Positions 40,491 to 45,590 of a DNA stretch of 45,590 nt are shown here, piece by piece. Source of the DNA: Candidatus Acutalibacter stercorigallinarum (GTDB lineage Bacteria; Bacillota; Clostridia; Oscillospirales; Acutalibacteraceae); assembly GCA_019112625.1 (NCBI GenBank), contig DXIW01000050.1, positions 1-45,590 of the forward strand. Direction: 5' to 3'. Positions within the stretch are counted from its first letter, which is position 1; the number at the start of each line of letters is the position of its first letter. Below the pieces are notes generated by a model. The model saw nothing but the letters and a program-made list of their open reading frames with translations. It searched no databases and was not told the origin of the DNA. The translations under genes and the position numbers were made by a program.

Positions 40491-41354
40491 ATGCCATTGG
40501 TCATTTACGCCGACGTGCTGGTGGTCGTGAACCTGTACGTGGATTTTTTCCTGCTGTGGTGCGTGAAGAAGGCCCTGGGCCTGCGCGCCCGGGCCCGCCG
40601 GCTGGTACTGGGGGCCTTGGCCGGGGCCCTGGCGGCCCTGCTGGCCCTGCCCCCGGGGCAGCCGGGGTGGCTCAGCTTCCTTTTAGGGGCGGCCACGGCC
40701 CTGGGGGCGGCGGGGGCGGCCTTTGCCCCCCTGGCCCCCCGGATGTTCGCAAAGGCGGCGCTGTGCCTGTGGCTGTTCTCCTTTTTGCTGGCGGGGTTCT
40801 GCCTGTTCGCCATCCGGTTTTTCGCCCCCCGCAGCCTGGCGGTGGTGGGCAGCGCGGTGTACTTCGACCTGTCCCTGCCCCTGCTGTTTTTCCTGACCTG
40901 CGGGGCCTACGGGGCGTTTTGGGTCTTTCGCCGGGTGCTGCCCCGGGACGCGGGGGCGGCCCGGAGCTGCGCCATCGCCGTGGAGCACCAGGGGCGGCGG
41001 GCGGAGCTCTTCGCCAAGGCGGACACGGGCAGCGGCCTGCGGGAGCCCTTCTCCGGGCTGCCGGTGGTGGTGTGCCAGGCGGACCGGCTGGCGGAGGTGG
41101 CCCCCGCCGGGCTGCTTGCCTGGGGGCAGGGGGAGGCCGTGCCGGAGGAGGCCCCGGGCCTGCGGCTGGTGCCCTTTACCAGCCTGGGGGGCGCCGGGGT
41201 GCTGCCGGCCTTCCGGCCGGAGCGGGTGACGGCGGCCAGGACGGGGAAGCCCCTGGACTGCTATGTGGCCCTGTACCCGGGGCAGCTTTCCGCCGGGGAG
41301 TACGACGCCCTGTTTAACCCCGACCTCTTCCCCGAGGAGGCGGGGGTGGGATAA
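40491..41354 (+). CDS. spoIIGA: Sigma-E processing peptidase SpoIIGA
   Basis: A 287-residue membrane aspartic protease that cleaves pro-SigE in the mother cell after a signal from SpoIIR. The first about 150 residues form five membrane helices ([19 protein letters not shown] start). The C-terminal domain has Asp178 in [13 protein letters not shown], the aspartic-protease DTG motif. The ATG at 40491 is annotated; TTG at 40497 would give the more typical start MVIYADV. Directly upstream of sigE, which confirms identity. Confidence 0.92.
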   Translation: MPLVIYADVLVVVNLYVDFFLLWCVKKALGLRARARRLVLGALAGALAALLALPPGQPGWLSFLLGAATALGAAGAAFAPLAPRMFAKAALCLWLFSFLLAGFCLFAIRFFAPRSLAVVGSAVYFDLSLPLLFFLTCGAYGAFWVFRRVLPRDAGAARSCAIAVEHQGRRAELFAKADTGSGLREPFSGLPVVVCQADRLAEVAPAGLLAWGQGEAVPEEAPGLRLVPFTSLGGAGVLPAFRPERVTAARTGKPLDCYVALYPGQLSAGEYDALFNPDLFPEEAGVG

Positions 41355-41380
41355 ATCGCAGAAAGAATGGAGGCAGTGTG

Positions 41381-42109
41381 ATGTACAGTCGAATGTTTTG
41401 GGAAATAGTCGGACGGGCGAGGGCCCTGCTGGGCAGACTCCTCCCCCTGTGGGGCGGGGAGGCATGCCACTACATCAACGGGCCGGAGACGCTGCCCCCG
41501 CCCCTCACGAAAGAGGAGGAGGCGGAGGTGTTCGAGAACATACGCCAGGGGAAGCCCAGGGCCCGGGAGCCTCTGATCACCCACAACCTGCGGCTGGTGG
41601 TGTACATCGCCAAGAAGTTTGAGAGCCCCGGGGCCGGGGTGGAGGACCTGATCTCCATCGGCACCATCGGGCTCATCAAGGCGGTGAACACCTTCCAGGT
41701 GGAGCGGAACATCAAGCTGGCCACCTACGCCAGCCGGTGCATCGAGAACGAGATTCTGATGTACCTGCGGAAAAGCGCCCAGCTGCGCAAGGAGGTGTCC
41801 ATCGACGACCCCTTGAACGTGGACTGGGACGGCAACGAGCTGCTGCTCTCGGACCTGTTGGGCAGCGACCCGGACGCGGTGAACCAGGACATCGAGCAGG
41901 AGGCGGAGCGGGCCATGCTCCTCTCGGCGGTGGACCGGCTGCCGCCCCGGGAAAAGACCATTATGACCCTGCGGTTCGGGCTGGCCTCGGCCAAGGAGCA
42001 CACCCAGAAGGAGGTGGCGGACCGGCTGGGCATCTCCCAGTCGTACATCTCCCGGCTGGAGAAGCGGATCATCCACCGGCTGCGCCGGGAGCTGGAGAAG
42101 GCGGGGTGA
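41381..42109 (+). CDS. sigE: Sporulation sigma factor SigE (pro-SigE)
   Basis: A 242-residue sigma-70-family factor for early mother-cell genes. A pro-sequence of about 28-30 residues precedes [13 protein letters not shown], where SpoIIGA would cut. Region 2 ([50 protein letters not shown]) and region 4 ([26 protein letters not shown]) are strongly conserved. The ATG at 41381 is seven bases after GGAGG; the GTG before it is too close. Follows spoIIGA by 26 bases in the standard spoIIG order. Confidence 0.97.
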   Translation: MYSRMFWEIVGRARALLGRLLPLWGGEACHYINGPETLPPPLTKEEEAEVFENIRQGKPRAREPLITHNLRLVVYIAKKFESPGAGVEDLISIGTIGLIKAVNTFQVERNIKLATYASRCIENEILMYLRKSAQLRKEVSIDDPLNVDWDGNELLLSDLLGSDPDAVNQDIEQEAERAMLLSAVDRLPPREKTIMTLRFGLASAKEHTQKEVADRLGISQSYISRLEKRIIHRLRRELEKAG

Positions 42110-42120
42110 GAACATGGAAC

Positions 42121-42147
42121 GGCCCCGCCGGGGGGACCGGCGGGGCC
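42121..42147 (+). repeat. Perfect 11-bp GC hairpin after sigE
   Basis: GGCCCCGCCGG (42121-42131) and CCGGCGGGGCC (42137-42147) with a five-base loop, no T-run. Possible mRNA 3' stabiliser. Confidence 0.6.
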
Positions 42148-42154
42148 GCTGTGG

Positions 42155-42185
42155 GGCTGACGGAGGGAGGTCAGCCTAGCCTTTT
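42155..42185 (+). terminator. Probable terminator of spoIIGA-sigE
   Basis: GGCTGAC (42155-42161) pairs with GTCAGCC (42170-42176), then TAGCCTTTT. It overlaps the stop of the convergent small gene. Confidence 0.5.
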
Positions 42186-42368
42186 ACTCTTGCTTTTGTG
42201 GTAGAGGTAATTGAGCAGGGACACAGGGCGCTCCTGGGCCTTTACATCCTCCTGGACAAAGGCTACCGGCTGCAACCCCGTCTGCACGACCACGCGGGAG
42301 GGGTGCTTCCGAAGCATAGGATACTCGCTGTCCTGAAGCAGCAAAGGCTGTTCCACAAAGTCAAACAT
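42171..42368 (-). CDS. Small protein of unknown function (65 aa)
   Basis: A 65-residue protein starting MFDFVEQPLLLQDSEYPMLRK and ending in a basic tail, YLYHKSKSKRLG. No membrane helix, no Cys, no family recognised. Reality is supported by GGAAGGA six bases before the ATG and by a good TTGAAA-17-TAGAAT promoter at 42434-42462. It is convergent with sigE and monocistronic. Could be a small regulator or a sporulation-related protein; no function is claimed. Confidence 0.65.
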   Translation of the reverse strand: MFDFVEQPLLLQDSEYPMLRKHPSRVVVQTGLQPVAFVQEDVKAQERPVSLLNYLYHKSKSKRLG

Positions 42369-42433
42369 AGTGATCCTTCCTTTCTTCACAAGCACACATA
42401 ACGGTTTGGGGAGGTGTTCTCCCTTACAGCTTT

Positions 42434-42462
42434 ATTCTATCATATCTTTGCCATATTTTCAA
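42434..42462 (-). promoter_or_regulatory. SigA-type promoter of the 65-aa protein gene
   Basis: Minus strand: TTGAAA (42457-42462), 17 bases, TAGAAT (42434-42439), about 65 bases upstream of the ATG. Confidence 0.7.
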
Positions 42463-42598
42463 CATCTTTATGCAGAGTTTACAAAATATTTTTTCGGAAG
42501 AAAAAAATTCATTTTGGGGCGCCGGGGGCGGGTTTTTCCCGGAAAACCGGGGGTTTTCTGCACCTTTGCCCGGCGGGAGATGCAGATGCTCTGGCCTG

Positions 42599-43108
42599 CT
42601 ACCGGTTTAGCAGGGGAAAATCACCCAGGTTCTCCACCTCCAGGCCACGCTTGCGGGCGTAGCCCACGGTATAGGCGGTGCCGCCCCGCTCCCCCTGGGC
42701 CCGGTTCCAGTAGCAGAGGCAGTAGGCGCTGTGATCCACCAGGTAGCGGTCCCGCTGGAACATGCACCAGCGGCTGTAGGTGTCGGCGGTGTAGATGGCC
42801 TCGTCGGCCTGGCGGAGCAGGTCCTGGTAGAGGGCGGCGTCCTCCGGTTTCCAGTAGGCCTCCTGGCCCAGGCAGGGCAGCACCAGCACCAAGCGGAGCT
42901 GGGGGAGCTCGGCGGCCCTCAGCCGCAGCACCTCCTGGGCGGCCAGGGTGTCGAAGCCCAAGGCGCCCCCGGCCAGGAAGGTATCCACCCCCCGGTCCGC
43001 CAGGGAGGCGATGGCCTCTTGGAGGCGGCACTGGAGCCAGAGCCGGTGGGACGGGGGGATTTTCCGGTGGCCGGTGAAACAACAGGCCTGCTCCCGTTTC
43101 CAGTCCAT
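42599..43108 (-). CDS. SLOG-superfamily protein (DUF1273/YpsA-like)
   Basis: A 169-residue Rossmann-like protein. CCFTGHRKIPPS (9-20) and GGALGFDTLAAQEVL (about 47-61) match the nucleotide- or ligand-binding loops of the DUF1273/YpsA branch of the SLOG superfamily, whose members bind nucleotide-derived ligands. YpsA influences division in Bacillus, but the function here is unknown. GGAGG is seven bases before the ATG, and TTGACA-17-TATGCT lies upstream. Confidence 0.8.
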   Translation of the reverse strand: MDWKREQACCFTGHRKIPPSHRLWLQCRLQEAIASLADRGVDTFLAGGALGFDTLAAQEVLRLRAAELPQLRLVLVLPCLGQEAYWKPEDAALYQDLLRQADEAIYTADTYSRWCMFQRDRYLVDHSAYCLCYWNRAQGERGGTAYTVGYARKRGLEVENLGDFPLLNR

Positions 43109-43138
43109 AGGGAGGCCTCCTTTCGCTTTGCTAGGTCA

Positions 43139-43167
43139 AGCATAGCACACGGCGGGCGGGATGTCAA
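43139..43167 (-). promoter_or_regulatory. SigA-type promoter of the SLOG gene
   Basis: Minus strand: TTGACA (43162-43167), 17 bases, TATGCT (43139-43144) with TGn extension. Confidence 0.75.
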
Positions 43168-43273
43168 AGCGGGGTGGGGGTGGCTAGCTGGGCGTGACTG
43201 CGTCCCGCGTCCTCTTGCACCCCCGGGACGGGGGACTGGAGGAAAAAGTTTGCCTTTTTGTGATTGGAATTTT

Positions 43274-43366
43274 TGAGGGGTACCCCCTCAGTCACGGCGG
43301 GGCCGTGACAGCGTCTCGCCTGCCGGCTCGGTCGGCGATGGACGGTCGCCACTGGCGACCATCGCC
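43274..43366 (-). repeat. Inverted copy of the two-hairpin module (70-bp core 43291-43360)
   Basis: Read on the minus strand: hairpin a GGTCGCC-AGT-GGCGACC (43344-43360), a 34-base linker (43310-43343) matching the plus-strand copies at 28 of 34 bases, and hairpin b GTCACGGC-CCC-GCCGTGAC (43291-43309). Both stems differ from the other copies by paired changes. A further 7-bp triloop hairpin (43274-43290) follows. The whole stretch 43109-44199 contains no gene I can support. Confidence 0.85.
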
Positions 43367-43388
43367 CCATAGGGGGAGCCGAGACTTG

Positions 43389-43614
43389 CCTCCCCCATAG
43401 GGGGAGGTGTCATCGCATAGCGATGACGGAAGGGGTTATTATCCGAAAGATTCCCTCCCCCTGCCCCCTCCCATGCACGCACTATGGCGAAAACCGTTAG
43501 CACTCTGGCATGGGAGGGGGAGTATTATTCTATACATCTCATTTCAAAGGGGCTGCGCCCCTTTGAAACCCCTTTACGGTAGGCCCGAGCTATGCGGGCC
43601 CTTACGGGGGGAAG
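43389..43614 (+). repeat. Hairpin repeat unit, second copy
   Basis: Elements in order: CCTCCCCC-ATA-GGGGGAGG (43389-43407); hairpin b GTCATCGC-ATA-GCGATGAC (43409-43427); a conserved 45-base stretch (43428-43472, one difference from 43777-43821); a 13-bp stem 43464-43476/43508-43520 around a 31-base loop; a conserved AT-rich box (to about 43541); a perfect 12-bp stem with TGC loop (43542-43568); and a terminal hairpin GGCCCG/CGGGCC (about 43582-43600). Confidence 0.8.
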
Positions 43615-43644
43615 GAGGTGGGAGAGAGAAGGGCAACTCCCCCA

Positions 43645-43702
43645 GTCAACGCAAAGCGTTGACAGCCCCCTCATGGAGGGGGCCTGCCTCCCCCTTTGGG
43701 GG
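43645..43702 (+). repeat. Three further triloop hairpins between repeat units
   Basis: GTCAACGC-AAA-GCGTTGAC (43645-43663) is hairpin b with one swapped base pair. GCCCCCTC-ATG-GAGGGGGC (43665-43683) and CCCCC-TTT-GGGGG (43690-43702) follow. All have three-base loops. Confidence 0.8.
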
Positions 43703-43706
43703 CGCA

Positions 43707-43970
43707 GGTGCCCAGTGGGCACCGTTCTGCGCCGACCGAACCGGCAGGTGAGACGGTGTCATCGCAAAGCGATGACGGAAGGGGTTATTATCCGAAAGAT
43801 TCCCACCCCCTGCCCCCTCCCGTAAGGGGAGCAAGTGAGGGCGGATAGCCTATTTGTACGGGAGGGGGAAGATTATTCTATACATCTCATTTCAAAGGGG
43901 GAGCTGACGCTCCCCCTTTGGAACCCTCTTTCAGTAGGCCAGGGATGAGGGTGCCCTTACGGGGGGAAGG
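43707..43970 (+). repeat. Hairpin repeat unit, most complete copy
   Basis: Hairpin a GGTGCCC-AGT-GGGCACC (43707-43723); 34-base linker (43724-43757); hairpin b GTCATCGC-AAA-GCGATGAC (43758-43776); conserved stretch (43777-43821); a 12-bp stem 43813-43824/43857-43868 around a 32-base loop unlike that of the other copy; AT-rich box; a 12-bp stem with TGAC loop (43893-43920); and a terminal GC hairpin. Compared with 43389-43614 the long stem keeps pairing while its inner bases change (ATGC/GCAT versus GTA/TAC). Confidence 0.85.
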
Positions 43971-43977
43971 GGGTCCT

Positions 43978-44047
43978 GGTGCCCGGTGGGCACCGTTCTG
44001 CGCCGACCGAACCGGCAGGTGAGACGGTGTCATCGCGGAGCGATGAC
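43978..44047 (+). repeat. Two-hairpin module, third full copy
   Basis: Hairpin a GGTGCCC-GGT-GGGCACC, a 34-base linker identical to 43724-43757, and hairpin b GTCATCGC-GGA-GCGATGAC (44029-44047). Only the loops differ from the previous copy. The downstream half of the unit is missing; instead GTTGCC/GGCAAC (44057-44084), AAAATCCC/GGGATTTT (44085-44116) and GCCCGGTC-ACG-GACCGGGC (44125-44143) follow. Confidence 0.85.
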
Positions 44048-44153
44048 GGAAGGGGTGTTGCCGGGAGGGTCGAGTGGAGGCAACAAAATCCCGGAGCGCC
44101 CTTGCGGAGGGATTTTCCTGTCCCGCCCGGTCACGGACCGGGCACACAGACAG

Positions 44154-44179
44154 AAAAGGCACCCCGCAGGGTGCCTTTT
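44154..44179 (-). terminator. Terminator after the GGGtGRT protein gene
   Basis: AAAAGGCACCC (44154-44164) pairs perfectly with GGGTGCCTTTT (44169-44179); TTTT follows the GC stem on the minus strand. Confidence 0.9.
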
Positions 44180-44199
44180 CCAAACCGAAAGATAGTTTT

Positions 44200-45198
44200 T
44201 TACTTGGTGCCCTCGTACACGGCCACGGCGCAGGCCACGGTGGCGCCTACCATGGGGTTGTTGCCCATGCCCATCAGGCCCATCATCTCTACGTGGGCGG
44301 GCACGGAGGAGGAGCCGGCGAACTGGGCGTCGCCGTGCATACGGCCCATGGAGTCGGTGAGGCCGTAGGAGGCGGGGCCGGCAGCCATGTTGTCGGGATG
44401 CAGGGTGCGGCCGGTGCCGCCGCCGGAAGCCACGGAGAAGTACTTCTTGCCGTTCTCCAGGGCCCACTTCTTGTAGGTGCCGGCTACCAGGTGCTGGAAC
44501 CGGGTGGGGTTGGTGGAGTTGCCGGTGATGGACACGTCCACGCCCTCGTGCTTCATGATGGCCACGCCCTCCAGCACGTCGTTGGCGCCGTAGCACTTGA
44601 CAGCGGCGCGCTCGCCGTCGGAGAAGGGCTTCTCCTCCAGGACCTTCAGCTCGCCGGTGAAGAAGTCGTAGTCGGTCTTGACATAGGTGAATCCGTTGAT
44701 CCGGCTGATGATCTGGGCGGCGTCCTTGCCCAGGCCGTTCAGGATGACCCGCAGCGGCTCCTTGCGGGCCTTGTTGGCGGTGCGGGCGATGCCGATGGCG
44801 CCCTCGGCGGCCGCGAAGGATTCGTGGCCCGCCAGGAAGGCGAAGCACTTGGTCTCGTCCCGCAGCAGCATGGCGCCCAGGTTGCCGTGGCCCAGGCCCA
44901 CTTTGCGCTGCTCGGCCACAGAGCCGGGCACGGTGAAGGCCTCCAGGCCCTCGCCGATGGCGGAGGCGCAGTCGGCGGCGTTCTTCAGCCCGCGCTTCAC
45001 CGCAATGGCGGTGCCCAGGGTGTAGGCCCATACGGCGTTGTCGAAGCAAATGGGCTGTACGCCCTTTACAATGGCCTCCACATCGATGCCCTTGTCCAGC
45101 AGCATCTGGCGGCAGTCGTCCAAAGTGCCCAAACCGTTCTCTTTCAGGCACGCCTCAATTTTGGGCATGCGGCGTTCCTGTCCTTCAAAAGTAGCCAT
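44200..45198 (-). CDS. GGGtGRT family protein
   Basis: A 332-residue protein carrying the family-naming motif GGGTGRT at 259-265, followed by LHPDNMAAGPASYGL and a Gly/Met-rich C-terminal region (MGLMGMGNNPMVGATVA). The family is widespread in anaerobic Firmicutes, and I know of no assigned reaction. A central GHESFAAAEGAIGIARTANKA stretch is also strongly motif-like. It lies 17 bases downstream of an Fe-S scaffold-like gene, a pairing I recall from clostridia, so a cluster-assembly or redox role is inferred. AGGAGG precedes the ATG and a terminator follows. Confidence 0.85.
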   Translation of the reverse strand: MATFEGQERRMPKIEACLKENGLGTLDDCRQMLLDKGIDVEAIVKGVQPICFDNAVWAYTLGTAIAVKRGLKNAADCASAIGEGLEAFTVPGSVAEQRKVGLGHGNLGAMLLRDETKCFAFLAGHESFAAAEGAIGIARTANKARKEPLRVILNGLGKDAAQIISRINGFTYVKTDYDFFTGELKVLEEKPFSDGERAAVKCYGANDVLEGVAIMKHEGVDVSITGNSTNPTRFQHLVAGTYKKWALENGKKYFSVASGGGTGRTLHPDNMAAGPASYGLTDSMGRMHGDAQFAGSSSVPAHVEMMGLMGMGNNPMVGATVACAVAVYEGTK

Positions 45199-45215
45199 TC
45201 AATGGTCCTCCTCTC

Positions 45216-45590
45216 TCACTCTTCCCGCGGGTCAATGTATTTGGCGGCATTCGCAAAGCGGCCGTAAGTGCCCACGTTCTTCTCGTAGGCCTCTTTGGGG
45301 TCTTTGCCGTGGCGGATGTCCTCCATCATCTTGCCCAGGCGCACAAACTGGTAGCCGATGACCTGGTCGTTCTTGTCGATGGCGGTCTTGAGGATGTAGC
45401 CCTCGGTCAGCTCCAGGTAGCGGACGCCCTTGGCCTTGGTGGAGAAGATGGTGCCGGTCATGCTGCGCAGGCCCTTGCCCAGGTCATCCAAAGCGGAGCC
45501 GACGGGCAGGCCGCCCTCGCTGAAGGCCGTCTGGCTGCGGCCGTAGACGATCTGCAGGAACAATTCGCGCATGGCCACATTGATGGCGTC
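45216..45590 (-). CDS. Iron-sulfur cluster assembly scaffold-like protein, 5' part cut by window edge
   Basis: The open frame continues through the window edge (codons GAC GCC ATC AAT GTG), so the visible 124 residues are the C-terminal part; an apparent GTG start at 45578 is not the true start. The sequence DAINVAMRELFLQIVYGRSQ and the ending KYIDPREE match proteins annotated as IscU/NifU-type scaffold-like in clostridia, which are about 230-240 residues long and precede GGGtGRT genes. The cysteine-bearing N-terminal part is outside the window, so scaffold function cannot be checked here. Confidence 0.75.
   Translation of the reverse strand, partial: DAINVAMRELFLQIVYGRSQTAFSEGGLPVGSALDDLGKGLRSMTGTIFSTKAKGVRYLELTEGYILKTAIDKNDQVIGYQFVRLGKMMEDIRHGKDPKEAYEKNVGTYGRFANAAKYIDPREE

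Noticed and set aside
43409-44047. Regularly appearing GTCATCGC/GCGATGAC repeats considered as a CRISPR array
   Set aside because: Spacing is irregular (about 350 and 270 bp), repeats are short palindromes within longer conserved units, one copy is inverted, and no cas gene is near.
43190-44190. Several open frames of 60-130 codons within the hairpin array
   Set aside because: Composition is Pro/Arg/Gly/Ser-rich, frames on both strands overlap, they follow the repeats, and none has a convincing ribosome site and promoter. They are by-products of GC-rich repeats.

Overview
The window reads as chromosome of a high-GC, strictly anaerobic, spore-forming Firmicute, most likely a gut member of the Oscillospiraceae (the Flavonifractor, Lawsonibacter and Intestinimonas neighbourhood). 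This is inferred from gene content: a glycyl radical enzyme with its activase, an oxygen-independent sulfatase maturase, spoIIGA-sigE, a PASTA-bearing SpoVD-type PBP, MraZ, and the ylxM-ffh-rpsP-khpA-rimM-trmD operon. Genus is a guess. I saw no rRNA, tRNA, insertion sequence, prophage or CRISPR.

Left part (1-17.6 kb) is accessory metabolism. It holds the 5' end of a cysteine-desulfidase-like gene (1-271, minus), an EamA exporter, a sulfatase overlapping its own maturase (1452-4045), and a four-gene operon (4264-9396). That operon encodes a TIM-barrel sugar epimerase, a glycyl radical activase, a glycyl radical enzyme (GRE) and a Gfo/Idh/MocA dehydrogenase. Next come a CoA-disulfide-reductase/rhodanese fusion and a ROK kinase (minus), a SIS-domain isomerase (plus), an ArsR-NifX-metal-tail fusion behind a perfect inverted-repeat operator, a GH125 mannosidase, a Mn-type CDF exporter, an orphan fumarase beta subunit and a VOC protein. 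Together they suggest breakdown of sulfated or otherwise modified glycans plus metal and thiol homeostasis.

Centre (17.7-29.9 kb, all minus) is a reduced division and cell wall cluster in the order mraZ-rsmH-ftsL-spoVD/ftsI-mraY-ftsW-murG-murA-ftsQ-ftsZ. It lacks murE, murF, murD, murC and ftsA. An MraZ operator with correctly spaced TGGGG boxes sits at its promoter.

Right part (30.0-42.1 kb) is housekeeping: a coiled-coil protein with coaD and rsmD, uvrC, HPr, the ylxM-to-trmD operon, a threonine-aldolase-like enzyme, lactate dehydrogenase and the spoIIGA-sigE sporulation pair. Many promoters here are near-consensus with 16-17 bp spacers.

The end (42.2-45.6 kb) has a small conserved-looking protein, a SLOG-family protein, about 1 kb of non-coding DNA built from repeated hairpins, and the GGGtGRT protein with the C-terminal part of its Fe-S scaffold-like partner. 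The hairpin region (43.27-44.05 kb) contains a 70-bp two-hairpin module in three copies, one of them inverted, with compensatory base changes in the stems. It also contains a larger unit with a covarying 12-13 bp stem around a variable loop. This array and the GRE operon, whose enzyme has GCHW where most relatives have GCxE, are the best candidates for something undescribed.
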